A DNA stretch of 64,000 nucleotides from Mesorhizobium atlanticum. Its GTDB lineage: Bacteria > Pseudomonadota > Alphaproteobacteria > Rhizobiales > Rhizobiaceae. Shown piece after piece: positions 23,818 to 32,012 of this stretch. The notes beneath the pieces were generated by a model. That model was given only the letters and a program-made list of their open reading frames with translations. It had not been told where the DNA came from and searched no databases. Made by a program: the position numbers and the translations under genes. The stretch lies in the NCBI RefSeq assembly GCF_003289965.1, contig NZ_QMBQ01000004.1, positions 1 to 64,000 on the forward strand. Reading direction: 5' to 3'. Numbering within the stretch: the stretch's first letter is position 1; every line of letters begins with the position of its first letter.

Positions 23818-25031
23818 GCGACCTGCAGGCGCATCCGCTGGCCGAGCTGTTCCCGATGCTTTCCGAAACGGAGATCGGCGAGCTGGCCGACGATATCGTG
23901 ACTTATGGCCAGCGCGAGCCAATCGTGCTGCTCGACGGCAAGGTGCTGGACGGGCGCAACCGGCTGGCCGCCTGCCGCTTCGCCGATGTCGAGCCGCGCT
24001 TCGTCGATTACGAAGGCGATGATCCACTCGGCTTCGTGCTTTCGCTCAACCTGCATCGCCGGCACCTGACCGAAAGCCAACGCGCCATGGTGGCGGCGCA
24101 GATCGTCGACTGGGAACGCGGCATCAACCAGCATACGGGAGGGTCTGCAAATTTGCAGACCCGCGAAGCTGCGCGCCGGCTGTCAATTTCCGAGCGCGCC
24201 GTAGCAGCCGCCAAGCGCATCCGCGACCATGGCGCCGGCGAGCTCGTCGAGGCGATCCGCGAGGGCCGCGTTTCCGTGCATGCCGGCGAGGCGATCTCCG
24301 ACCTTGCGTTGGAAGCGCAGCGCGAAGTGCTGGCACGCGAAGAGAAAGAGATCATCGCCAAGGCGAAGGCGATCCGTGAGGCGCGGCAGAAGATGCGCCA
24401 CACTGTGCGCTTGGCGCACATGGATTTCGTCGCCGAGAAAGGCCGCGCCTCGGCACCGGCCAAGCTCGCGCGCCTCTATCCGGTCTACTATGCCGATCCA
24501 CCCTGGCGCTTCGGTGTGCGCTCGGAAGTGACCGGGCGCGAGAAGAGCGCGGAGAACCATTATCCGACGCTGACGACCGACGAGATTTGCGCGCTGCTGG
24601 CAGGTCTCATCGGCGGCGATCATCCGGCCGTCTGCTTCCTGTGGGCCACAAACCCGATGCTGCTCGACGCGCTTCGCGTGCTCGAAGCGTGCGGCTTCAC
24701 CTATGTGCATCACTGGATCTGGGACAAGGAAGTCGCCGGCACCGGCTATTGGGGCCGCGACCGCCACGAGCTGCTGCTGATCGGCCGCCGCGGCGACATC
24801 GCCGCGCCCTTGCCTGGCACCCAGCCTGAAACCGTCCATCGCGAGCGTAAGGGCAAGCATTCGGCCAAGCCAGATTTTTTCGCCGAGCAAATCGAGAAGC
24901 TGTTTCCCGGTGTGGCACGGCTGGAGCTTTTCGCGCGACGCGCGCGTCCGGGCTGGGACCATTGGGGCTTTGAAGCGTCACCGCCGGAGACGGCAAAGGA
25001 GCAGTGCGCCAGAAAGGCTGAGGCGGCATGA
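23814..25031 (+). CDS. ParB-like domain fused to MT-A70 adenine methyltransferase
   Basis: 405 residues. Residues 1-~100 form a ParB/Srx nuclease-like domain (YGQREPIVLLDGKVLDGRNR, then LGFVLSLNLHRRHLTESQRAM). A KorB-like helical DNA-binding stretch (~105-200) is followed by an MT-A70 N6-adenine methyltransferase with the DPPW motif (Asp228) and SAM-binding segments. It probably modifies phage DNA against host restriction, with the ParB part targeting DNA. A second, unrelated adenine methylase lies 1.1 kb downstream. Its 3' end meets an antisense moron. Confidence 0.85.
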   Translation: MSDLQAHPLAELFPMLSETEIGELADDIVTYGQREPIVLLDGKVLDGRNRLAACRFADVEPRFVDYEGDDPLGFVLSLNLHRRHLTESQRAMVAAQIVDWERGINQHTGGSANLQTREAARRLSISERAVAAAKRIRDHGAGELVEAIREGRVSVHAGEAISDLALEAQREVLAREEKEIIAKAKAIREARQKMRHTVRLAHMDFVAEKGRASAPAKLARLYPVYYADPPWRFGVRSEVTGREKSAENHYPTLTTDEICALLAGLIGGDHPAVCFLWATNPMLLDALRVLEACGFTYVHHWIWDKEVAGTGYWGRDRHELLLIGRRGDIAAPLPGTQPETVHRERKGKHSAKPDFFAEQIEKLFPGVARLELFARRARPGWDHWGFEASPPETAKEQCARKAEAA

Positions 25032-25033
25032 AC

Positions 25034-26038
25034 TTACTGCTTTTGACCAGATTTCCTCTGAGAGGGCGGCGGCTTCCCGACCAAGAAATGGTCCGACCAC
25101 TCGATAGGTCGATCCCCGATGATCGTGGGTGGTCTTTCTGGATCGAACCAGTTTTGAGCCTTACGCAAATCTGGGACGGCAACGTCACCGATAGTTGCTC
25201 CAGAAAAATCACAACTACCAAAGTCGTGGCCCGAAAAATTGTCCACGCTACGAATTGTGCAGGTCCTGAATTTGCAACGAACGAACCAACCGTTCACCGC
25301 CACTGCGCTTCTAATAAAAAGGCAGTCGAGAAACCAAATTTCGTCGCTCGGCCCGACTTCCACCTCGGCTCTCCGAAAAGTCCCATCGTCGTAGATAGCC
25401 CCCGCTACGCCCCTTACGATGCGCCAATTCGTGGGCTTCTGCCGGCCCGTGTCAGTGAATTCGGTTTCAAACTCAAGTTTGCGTTCTGCCCGCAAGCCGG
25501 TCTTGAGCCAGGACTTTTCCAAAGCGGCGATAGCAAGCTGCACCCCAGTGTTTGTGTGACTTGTCTTGCCGCGTTCCTCAACAAAATCCGCGATCAAGTT
25601 CATCGCCTCAATAGCAAAAGGCGAGTTCGGTGTGGTGGCAACTGCCTGGAGCGTCACCAGTCCAGCGCTAACGTGGGATCGCTTGCCGGGCTCGGCCAGC
25701 AATTCTGCTCCCTTTTGGAGCCGCAGTGCCAAGTTATTCTCGTCCGTTGCGGCGATCTGAGCGGAAAGTTTGTCAATCTGGATGCGTTGCAACTTAGCCT
25801 GTTGAGTGGAGATCAGCCCGCGCCACACCACGGTGCAGAATGTCACCAAAGTGACCCCGAGCGCTCCGGCGCTACCAGCCATCTGAACTCGGCGAAGCAT
25901 GGCCTCGTCATCGGGCGCGGCAAGTATCCATGGGAGGAAAAAAGAGCAAGCGATCGGAGTGATAATTGCGAGAGCAATCGCCAATGCTTGCCAGGTCTGA
26001 GCAGTCTCCCAGAAATTCTCGTCGTTTTGTTCAGTCAT
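25034..26038 (-). CDS. Membrane protein with degenerate pentapeptide-like C-terminus (moron)
   Basis: 334 residues from ATG 26038. Two N-terminal membrane helices (~11-32 and ~47-68), a linker with the AELLAEPGKRSHVSAGLVTLQAVA segment typical of membrane-anchored pentapeptide-repeat proteins, and a C-terminal run of five-residue-spaced Phe/Cys/Leu (FLDCLFIRSAVAV, CKFRTCTIRS, GSCDFSGATIGD). It is antisense to all neighbours, with its stop 2 bp from the methylase stop, and of lower GC. It resembles the second moron at 28716-29738 in layout, not in close sequence. Function unknown; superinfection exclusion is one possibility. Confidence 0.65.
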   Translation of the reverse strand: MTEQNDENFWETAQTWQALAIALAIITPIACSFFLPWILAAPDDEAMLRRVQMAGSAGALGVTLVTFCTVVWRGLISTQQAKLQRIQIDKLSAQIAATDENNLALRLQKGAELLAEPGKRSHVSAGLVTLQAVATTPNSPFAIEAMNLIADFVEERGKTSHTNTGVQLAIAALEKSWLKTGLRAERKLEFETEFTDTGRQKPTNWRIVRGVAGAIYDDGTFRRAEVEVGPSDEIWFLDCLFIRSAVAVNGWFVRCKFRTCTIRSVDNFSGHDFGSCDFSGATIGDVAVPDLRKAQNWFDPERPPTIIGDRPIEWSDHFLVGKPPPSQRKSGQKQ

Positions 26039-26097
26039 ACTGGATGCCCCCGCCGCAAAGGGCATAACATGCCTGGTGGCGGCTTGGCGAGGGCGTC

Positions 26098-26988
26098 ATG
26101 AACGCCCCCACTCGTCCCGTTCTTCGCTGGCATGGCGGCAAGTGGAAGCTCGCGCCGTGGATCATCGGTTTCTTCCCCGCGCACAAGATCTATGTCGAGC
26201 CTTTCGGCGGCGGCGGCAGCGTGCTGATGCGAAAGCCCCGTTCCTACGGTGAGATCTACAATGATCTCGACGACGAGGTCGTCACCCTATTCCGCGTTCT
26301 GCGCGACCGCGCCTCGGCTGCTGAGCTTGAGCGCCTTCTTCGATTGACGCCCTTCGCGCGCGGCGAATTCAAGGGCGCATACCAGCCGTCCGAGGATCCG
26401 ATCGAGCGTTCGCGCCGGCTGTTGGTGCGCTCGTATATGGGCTTCGGCAGCAACGCGCATGCCAGTCAGCACAAAGGCCATCGCTCAACCGGCTTTCGAT
26501 CGAACTCGAACCGCTCCGGCACGACGCCGGCGCAGGATTGGGCGAACTATCCCGACGTGCTTGCGGCGATGGTGGCGCGCCTCGCCGGCGTTGTGATTGA
26601 GAACCGCGATGCCAAGGTGGTGATGGCGCAGCACGACAGCGGCGAGACGCTGCATTACGTCGACCCGCCGTATCTGCCCGAAACTCGAGCTCGGGGAAAC
26701 CGCTACGATCTCGCATGGCGCATGTACCGGCACGAACTTAGCCGGAACGATCATGCCGCGCTGCTCGCCTTCCTGGCTGATCTCAAAGGCATGGTCATTC
26801 TCTCCGGCTATCCGGATCCGCTCTATGACGATGCGCTGACCAACTGGCGCCGGATTGAGACAAAGGCGTTTGCCGACGGCGCTCGCGAGCGCGTTGAAGT
26901 TCTGTGGCTCAACCCCGCATGTGCAGCCGCACTTGACGCTCGCGCTTCCGGTGCCGGCGCACCGCTTTTCGCAAGGATGACAGCATGA
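26098..26988 (+). CDS. DNA adenine methylase (Dam/D12 class)
   Basis: 296 residues. N-terminal RWHGGKWKLAPWI and VEPFGGGGSVLMRK form the SAM-binding motif, and HYVDPPYLPETR (Asp189) is the catalytic DPPY. This D12-class alpha enzyme methylates adenine N6; GATC is common for the class, but the target is not readable here. In a phage it protects DNA or times packaging and replication. It overlaps the next gene by 4 bp. Confidence 0.9.
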   Translation: MNAPTRPVLRWHGGKWKLAPWIIGFFPAHKIYVEPFGGGGSVLMRKPRSYGEIYNDLDDEVVTLFRVLRDRASAAELERLLRLTPFARGEFKGAYQPSEDPIERSRRLLVRSYMGFGSNAHASQHKGHRSTGFRSNSNRSGTTPAQDWANYPDVLAAMVARLAGVVIENRDAKVVMAQHDSGETLHYVDPPYLPETRARGNRYDLAWRMYRHELSRNDHAALLAFLADLKGMVILSGYPDPLYDDALTNWRRIETKAFADGARERVEVLWLNPACAAALDARASGAGAPLFARMTA

Positions 26989-27266
26989 GCGCTCCGTCCT
27001 TCTCGCCCGCGATGCTGCAGCTCTTCCTATATGCCCGGTGCGTCGCCGCGCATGCGCGCACACCCCGCCTGAAATTCCAGACTGCCGCCGAGCGCGAGAA
27101 GACCCGGCTGCGCAAGCTGGCGTGTGTGACTGTCAACCAGATGCATTCGGCCTGGATGGGCCGGCTGCCAACGCCCGAACCGCGCGCGCGGCTTTGGGCG
27201 GTGCTCGGTCATTTCCCGTCCGACTTCGGCGTAGTGCTCACCCATGGAGGGCAGGAGCATGGCTGA
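26985..27266 (+). CDS. Hypothetical early phage protein
   Basis: 93 residues, ATGA-coupled to the methylase. A basic, helical protein (LKFQTAAEREKTRLRKLACVTVNQ). No domain recognised. The end overlaps the start region of the next HTH gene. Confidence 0.55.
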   Translation: MSAPSFSPAMLQLFLYARCVAAHARTPRLKFQTAAEREKTRLRKLACVTVNQMHSAWMGRLPTPEPRARLWAVLGHFPSDFGVVLTHGGQEHG

Positions 27267-27579
27267 AATCGCCTTCCACCGCTTCGCCGACGCATTTCAG
27301 CAGCGCCTCGATCATCTCGGCTATTCGCTGCGCAAGGCCGAGGACGTCTGGCCGGAAACGGACCGGGCGATGCTGTCGCGCGCCATAAACGGCAAGACGC
27401 TGTCGGCCGGCAACTACCTCTTGCTTTGCGAGTATGCCGGCCTCGACCCATACCTCTATCTCGGGCGCAACCCGCGCCGCCGCACGACGGTAAAAACCAT
27501 TTTAGATCATATGGTTACACCATCTGACAAACGTGAAACGCGTGACGAGATCGCGCGCATGAGGGTCAATTCCAGATGA
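27259..27579 (+). CDS. HTH (Cro/CI-like) protein
   Basis: 106 residues from ATG 27259 (GGAGG 8 bp upstream). FADAFQQRLDHLGYSLRKAEDV and AMLSRAINGKTLSAGNYLLL fit a small XRE-type helix-turn-helix with an extended C-terminus. A likely early regulator or DNA-binding accessory protein. It overlaps the next gene by 4 bp within a tightly coupled run. Confidence 0.6.
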   Translation: MAEIAFHRFADAFQQRLDHLGYSLRKAEDVWPETDRAMLSRAINGKTLSAGNYLLLCEYAGLDPYLYLGRNPRRRTTVKTILDHMVTPSDKRETRDEIARMRVNSR

Positions 27580-27869
27580 CGCATTCCACCGAAAGCCTCG
27601 ACCCGCACGTAAAGGCGATGCGCGACGCCGAGGACGATGCCGCGCGCGCCAATGTGCTGCTTTCCGCGCCCGTGTTCACGCTGATGCGCTGGCGCACGAC
27701 CTTCGTCACCTATTGCCGCCGCGCCGCCTTCCGCGAGGGCGAGCACTACCTCGACATGCTGGCCGAGACGCTGTCGAAGCCGCGCCATCGCGGCAATCTC
27801 GGCGGCACCATGCCGATGTCGGGTGCAACGGCAACGCTGCTCGGAATTCTGGAAAGGTCGAGCAGATGA
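27576..27869 (+). CDS. Hypothetical early phage protein
   Basis: 97 residues, coupled by ATGA overlaps on both sides. A charged helical N-terminus, a central RWRTTFVTYCRRAAFREGEHYLD segment and a Gly/Met-rich end. No recognised family. Confidence 0.55.
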   Translation: MTHSTESLDPHVKAMRDAEDDAARANVLLSAPVFTLMRWRTTFVTYCRRAAFREGEHYLDMLAETLSKPRHRGNLGGTMPMSGATATLLGILERSSR

Positions 27870-28165
27870 CCGCGCCCGTCGAAAACCAGATCGAGGGCAA
27901 GCTTGCGCGGAAGCTGGCGCCGGTCGTGCGCGAGATGCTGCTTGCCGAAGTGGAGCGGCTGGCGGCAGCGAAAATCGCCGCGAAGCCGAAGGCCAGCACG
28001 GCCGACGAGATCATCATGGAGGCCTGCCGGCTGGTTGCTCGAACGGTCGACCGGCTGGAGGATGCAAAATACACCAAGCGCGAGATTGCTGCGCGACGCG
28101 AGCTGGAAAAGGCCGCGCTCGATCTCGGGCGCGCCATGCGCAAATTCGGGCGGATGCCGCCATGA
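27866..28165 (+). CDS. Hypothetical early phage protein, helical
   Basis: 99 residues, almost entirely predicted helix rich in Ala, Glu, Lys and Arg (KLARKLAPVVREMLLAEVERL). It may be a small DNA- or protein-binding adaptor. Translationally coupled to both neighbours. Confidence 0.55.
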   Translation: MTAPVENQIEGKLARKLAPVVREMLLAEVERLAAAKIAAKPKASTADEIIMEACRLVARTVDRLEDAKYTKREIAARRELEKAALDLGRAMRKFGRMPP

Positions 28166-28713
28166 ACGCGCATACGCTCTCACCTGACGCCGCCAAGCTG
28201 AAGGCCATCAAGGTAGCGATCGACGCGCTTGGGCCGTGCGACTGGACGCGCGCGCATGATGAGAAGGGCGCGCTCATCGAGGCATGCGGCGACTATGGCG
28301 AGCGCTATGTGCTTGCCCGCTTCGGCGATCACGCCAGCGTCGACGAGGTCGCCTTTGTCTGCGCGGCGCCCGATACGGTGCGTTTCCTTCTACGCCTTCT
28401 GACGCGTGCGTTTTCCGAGATTCATGAACTGCGCGGCGAACCGGTGCGCCGGAACAAGCCGGCCGGCGAGCCTGCCACGGACAAGAACTTCGCGGCCGAA
28501 TGCTGGATGAAATGCCAGGACGCGCGCTTCAAGGTCTACCTCGAAGAGCGGCACGGGCTGGAACGGCCGCTGACGGATGACCGGGTGGCGCAGCGCGTGC
28601 GCTCGCTCCTCGGCGTCACCTCACGAAAACAACTCAACGATGGCGGGGAACCGGCCGACGCGTGGAAAGCGCTGCGGGCAGACTTCGCCGCATGGCTGAA
28701 GGCGGGACGATGA
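28162..28713 (+). CDS. Hypothetical early phage protein
   Basis: 183 residues from ATG 28162, overlapping the previous stop. The N-terminal part includes ALGPCDWTRAHDEKGALIEACGD, and the C-terminal region a HGLERPLTDDRVAQRVRSLLG stretch suggestive of a helical nucleic-acid-binding domain. Its place before the replication-type gene suggests a replication or recombination accessory, but nothing diagnostic is seen. The stop is 2 bp from the stop of the antisense moron. Confidence 0.55.
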   Translation: MNAHTLSPDAAKLKAIKVAIDALGPCDWTRAHDEKGALIEACGDYGERYVLARFGDHASVDEVAFVCAAPDTVRFLLRLLTRAFSEIHELRGEPVRRNKPAGEPATDKNFAAECWMKCQDARFKVYLEERHGLERPLTDDRVAQRVRSLLGVTSRKQLNDGGEPADAWKALRADFAAWLKAGR

Positions 28714-28715
28714 AG

Positions 28716-29738
28716 TTAGTTATGGGACCACGTTTTCAGCCAATTAGGGAAGCTCGTTGGTCGAAAAGCCTCGGGAAATTTGGCCTTGGCCTGGTCCGTG
28801 GTCAATCGGCGACAGAGATCGACTCTCACTGTCGGAAGTATCCCCTCAAGGCTTGGTCGCTGACCCAATGGAAGTGGTTTTCCAGCTTTATCTTTGGGCG
28901 GATCGCAAAGTGTTATCTTGTCCAGCGCCGGCTGAGCGAGGGGCGTTGCCGCTTCGTAGGGTCCAAAAGGACCGGGCAACTTCTTCGTTCCAGATCTAAG
29001 CGGAGGTTTGTCTGCCCACGCAAAGAGCCGTCCCTTGATGGTATCGCCCGGCCAGTTGAGAGTCGCGCCAGAAACGTCGCAAAGATCTATGGTGGGCGGT
29101 TTGCCAGAGGGGATCAGCGTGGTCTCTATCAAGCTGCATCCGACGATTTTGGCGTCATCGAACCTGCCGGTGATATAAGAATCTCGGGCTTCGAGATTGT
29201 TGAATTCAGTACGACTGAAATCGACTTCCCGAAGCGAAAAGTCTGTGAATTTCGCACCATAGAAGGCCGCATCGCTGAAGTCGATTTTGGACATGTCAAC
29301 GTTCCAATAGAACTCTTGCGAACTTGGTCCAGCGAATTCAACGTCGGAGAAGATAACCGCCCGTGTACATCTTCCTTTTTCATCATCCCAACCTCCGAGG
29401 GTCTTGCACGACAGGTCCACCCCGGTAAGGTCCTTGTCCTGGTTGACCAAATAGGTCAGCGCCGCTCCCTTTCCGGTGTTGCCGCCGGCAGGACGGAGCA
29501 AAACTTCCCACGCACGTGCCTTGGCATCCTCGGCCTTCACCAATCGATCGGCCGCCCGGTCTGCAAAATCGGCTCGAATTTGCAAGGCCGTGAGCAAAAG
29601 GACGATAAAGCCGGCTACCGCCGCCAAATTGGCCAAAATCTTGAAGATAGCCCTGGTCTCAATGAACTTGACGGTGGGGCCTGCCAGACTTTCGACAAAT
29701 GCGTCGAAGCGCCCCAACGCTTTAAAGACGTAGCCCAT
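28716..29738 (-). CDS. Membrane-anchored pentapeptide-repeat protein (moron)
   Basis: 340 residues from ATG 29738 (AGGGG ribosome site); a GTG at 29810 is an in-frame alternative. One membrane helix (ILANLAAVAGFIVLLLTAL), then RAWEVLLRPAGGNTGKGAALTYL, a segment common in membrane pentapeptide proteins. A clear run of pentapeptides follows (LTGVDLS, KIDFSDAAFYGAKFTDFSLREVDFSRTEF), which should fold as a right-handed beta-helix. The C-terminus is a separate Pro-rich part. Antisense, lower GC, stop 2 bp from the neighbour. A probable moron; target unknown. Confidence 0.72.
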   Translation of the reverse strand: MGYVFKALGRFDAFVESLAGPTVKFIETRAIFKILANLAAVAGFIVLLLTALQIRADFADRAADRLVKAEDAKARAWEVLLRPAGGNTGKGAALTYLVNQDKDLTGVDLSCKTLGGWDDEKGRCTRAVIFSDVEFAGPSSQEFYWNVDMSKIDFSDAAFYGAKFTDFSLREVDFSRTEFNNLEARDSYITGRFDDAKIVGCSLIETTLIPSGKPPTIDLCDVSGATLNWPGDTIKGRLFAWADKPPLRSGTKKLPGPFGPYEAATPLAQPALDKITLCDPPKDKAGKPLPLGQRPSLEGILPTVRVDLCRRLTTDQAKAKFPEAFRPTSFPNWLKTWSHN

Positions 29739-29827
29739 TTCACCCGCCCCTCTTCCTCGCTCAGAATAACCAGAGAACTGTTTCGTGGTCGAGCATCTGA
29801 GATCTGTCACGACCAGGGCGGTGGCAT

Positions 29828-30952
29828 ATGACCGGTCCTCGCCTTTCGATCATTCCGGCCCGCGCGGCGACCGACAGGGCGCTGAAGCCGCGCGACCTGC
29901 AGGTGCTGTGCGTGCTTGGGCGCCATACTGACGATCTCGGCTGGTGCCGCAAGAGCCAGGTCAAGATGGCCGATGAGATGGGCTGCGCGCGCGCGACCGT
30001 ATTCGAGGCGATCGAGCGGCTGGTCAAGGCCGGCTACCTTGAGCGCTATGTGCAGGAAGAGCAGAACGGTCGCGACAGCCCGCATGTCTATCGCGTCATC
30101 CTCGATCCGAAACACCTCGATCCTGGCAGCGTGCGCGAGGTCGATTCCAGTGCGGATTACCCCTCCCGGCAGGCCGGCACCCCTGCCGGTATATCGGCAC
30201 CCCCTGCCGGTCCAGAACCGGCACCCCCTGCCGGTCCAGAACCGGCACCTAAGAACGACCCTCTTAGAACGTCGATTCAGAACGAATCCGAGAGAGAGCG
30301 CACGCGCGAGGAAGAAAAGGCAATCGAGCGCTGGCTGAAGAAGGCGCATCCGAACTGGCCGAGCTACATCAGCGACAGCGGGCCGAAGGCGCTGGCCGAG
30401 GCGCGCAAGCTGACCGAGGCGGAGCGCGACATGGCCGCCGATCGCATGGGCGATTACGTGGCCAGCGCCAAGGTCGGCGGCCGGACGGTGATTTGCACCT
30501 TCGCTGTGTATCTCGCTGAGAAGCGCTGGGAGAAGCTGCCGCCGAAGGCCGCGCCGGCTGCCGAGGCTGAGGATTATGCGCCGCCTTTCGGACCGGTGTG
30601 GATGGCGTGGGTGCTGGGCCACATGCTGGACGGTCCGACTAATCCGGCGGCGACCGCTTTCGCTGAGCGGTGGCCGCATCTGTTCAAGCTGTTCGGCATG
30701 GCGCGCCAAGGGCGCGGCTATCGCTTCGGCGAGCGCTGGCATGCACTGAAGGGCCAGATGGTCGCCGTGCCTGTGGACATACCGCTGTGGAACGACTGGA
30801 AGGCCTGTTTCCAACAACGCGGCTGGCCATGGCTGCCTGACCCTGGCCGCGTGGCCTACTTCCCGGTTGGCGGACCGGACGGACTGGCAGCATTCGAAAA
30901 GGCGGTACGAGGAACATCTGATGATGGCGATCGGCAGCAAGCGGCTGAGTGA
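29828..30952 (+). CDS. Winged-helix protein, probable replication initiator
   Basis: 374 residues. The N-terminal winged helix (LKPRDLQVLCVLGRHTDDLGWCRKSQVKMADEMGCARATVFEAIERLVKAGYLER) resembles phage replication O-type and other wHTH initiators. A Pro/Ala/Gly linker (~116-142) is encoded by iteron-like DNA repeats. The C-terminal domain (~170-360) is unrecognised. No helicase or primase is visible in the prophage, so host machinery would be loaded through a protein of this kind. It is the last early gene before the NusG-like gene, which overlaps it by 32 bp. Confidence 0.62.
   Translation: MTGPRLSIIPARAATDRALKPRDLQVLCVLGRHTDDLGWCRKSQVKMADEMGCARATVFEAIERLVKAGYLERYVQEEQNGRDSPHVYRVILDPKHLDPGSVREVDSSADYPSRQAGTPAGISAPPAGPEPAPPAGPEPAPKNDPLRTSIQNESERERTREEEKAIERWLKKAHPNWPSYISDSGPKALAEARKLTEAERDMAADRMGDYVASAKVGGRTVICTFAVYLAEKRWEKLPPKAAPAAEAEDYAPPFGPVWMAWVLGHMLDGPTNPAATAFAERWPHLFKLFGMARQGRGYRFGERWHALKGQMVAVPVDIPLWNDWKACFQQRGWPWLPDPGRVAYFPVGGPDGLAAFEKAVRGTSDDGDRQQAAE
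30174..30249. repeat. Iteron-like repeats inside the winged-helix gene
   Basis: Three CCGGCA/TGCCGG palindromes with 4-5 C between the arms (30174-30189, 30195-30210, 30218-30234) plus a half unit at 30242-30247. Two of them form an exact 24-bp tandem (30196-30219, 30220-30243). Somewhat AT-richer DNA follows. The placement resembles the origin inside lambda gene O. Confidence 0.55.
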
Positions 30953-31607
30953 CGGTGAGCGTGCCTGGGTCGATCCCTCGACAGGCGAGATCATCAACGT
31001 CGACCGCGCATGGCAGAAAAGCGACAGGCGAATCGCATTGCGCCGGCGAGAGCAGGCGCTGCTTGCCGCGGCAGGAATGGATGGCCCGGAAGCGCATTGG
31101 TATGTGCTCCGGGTCGAGGATCGGGCCGACATTGCTGTGGATAAGTCGCTTGAAGATGCCAATGTCGAGCGCGTCATGCTGCACACGGAAGTCGAACCGA
31201 AGCGCCGTGGCGGTCGCAAACACCAGTCGCTCGAGCCGGTCCGCCTGCCATCCTTTCCCGGCTACATCTTCGTGAAAGTGGTGTCCTGCCCAGTGACATG
31301 GGCAGGGCTTCGCACCATCAAAAGCGTGCTCGGTCCAATAGGAGGATGCGACAATCCAAGCCCTGTCAGCGAGCAGGAAATCGTGAAGTTTCAAGCCCGT
31401 ATCGCGCAGGATCCGGAAGCGATCCGGCTGCTCACCAACGCGCTAAAGGCAGGCGACAAGGTGGCGATCGACAGCGGTCCGTTCGCCGGCTTCGAGGCTG
31501 TGGTCCTGATGCTCGGCGACAAGCGCAAGGTATCGGTCGAAGTGGACATCTTCGGTCGCAAGACGGCCATCGGCTTCGACCTTGCAGAAGTCACGAAACT
31601 GGATTAG
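30921..31607 (+). CDS. NusG-like transcription antitermination factor
   Basis: 228 residues from ATG 30921 (GAGGAA site). A ~55-residue N-terminal extension precedes a NusG N-terminal fold (HWYVLRVEDRADI, then LPSFPGYIFVKV) and a C-terminal KOW module (KAGDKVAIDSGPFAGFEAVVLML, then RKVSVEVDIFGRKTAIGF). NusG/RfaH paralogs bind the RNA polymerase clamp and prevent pausing and termination. Lying just ahead of the late operon, it could act as the late antiterminator in place of a Q protein. Confidence 0.8.
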   Translation: MMAIGSKRLSDGERAWVDPSTGEIINVDRAWQKSDRRIALRRREQALLAAAGMDGPEAHWYVLRVEDRADIAVDKSLEDANVERVMLHTEVEPKRRGGRKHQSLEPVRLPSFPGYIFVKVVSCPVTWAGLRTIKSVLGPIGGCDNPSPVSEQEIVKFQARIAQDPEAIRLLTNALKAGDKVAIDSGPFAGFEAVVLMLGDKRKVSVEVDIFGRKTAIGFDLAEVTKLD

Positions 31608-31672
31608 CGAGTCTCCCCCAGGACGAGCTGAAAGAGTCGCACGCCGAGAGGTGGACCGCGCCATCAGCCCCA

Positions 31673-31694
31673 GGTGAAGCACCCCAGCTTCACC
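31673..31694 (+). terminator. Hairpin between the NusG-like and HNH genes
   Basis: 8-bp stem GGTGAAGC/GCTTCACC with a 6-base loop, directly before the probable HNH start at 31698. It lacks a T-run, so it may be a pause or put-like site for antitermination, or a translation-control stem, rather than a plain terminator. Confidence 0.4.
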
Positions 31695-31697
31695 GCA

Positions 31698-32012
31698 ATG
31701 GAAAAGATTCCAGACACAATGAGCAGCGACGCAGCGCCATGGCGGCGCTGGTACAAGACCGTGCGATGGCAGCGGCTGCGCGAGCGCATCCTGCTTCGCG
31801 ACATGTACACCTGCCGCAAGACTGGCGTGCTGCTGATAGGCAAGCACCCTGCACCGAACAGTCCGGTCATCCACCACGACAAAGAGCATCGCGGCAACGA
31901 AGCTCTGTTCTGGGATGAGACCAACCTGATGGCTGTCTCCAAGGAATGGCACGACAGCGAAGCGCAGAAGGCAGAGCAGGCAACCCTGCAGCAGCGCGGC
32001 GTTTGGTATTGA
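31698..32012 (+). CDS. HNH endonuclease, terminase-associated
   Basis: 104 residues from ATG 31698; GTG 31674 and ATG 31719 are alternatives. The HNH signature is WRRWYKTVRWQRLRERILLRD, CRKTGVLLI, the His pair in VIHHDKEHRGN and NLMAVSKEWHD. HNH proteins next to terminase genes take part in specific cos cleavage in HK97-type phages (family knowledge). The late gene order supports this role. Confidence 0.8.
   Translation: MEKIPDTMSSDAAPWRRWYKTVRWQRLRERILLRDMYTCRKTGVLLIGKHPAPNSPVIHHDKEHRGNEALFWDETNLMAVSKEWHDSEAQKAEQATLQQRGVWY

Noticed and set aside
25028-26101. Plus-strand frame through the 25034-26038 moron
   Set aside because: No ribosome site or domain; the minus-strand frame has membrane helices and a pentapeptide-like end, so the plus frame is its shadow. 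The same reasoning rejects 28662-29831 on the plus strand.
30196-30243. CRISPR-like short repeats
   Set aside because: Only two to three palindromic units in direct tandem, without unique spacers, and in frame inside a gene; an iteron or linker repeat fits better.
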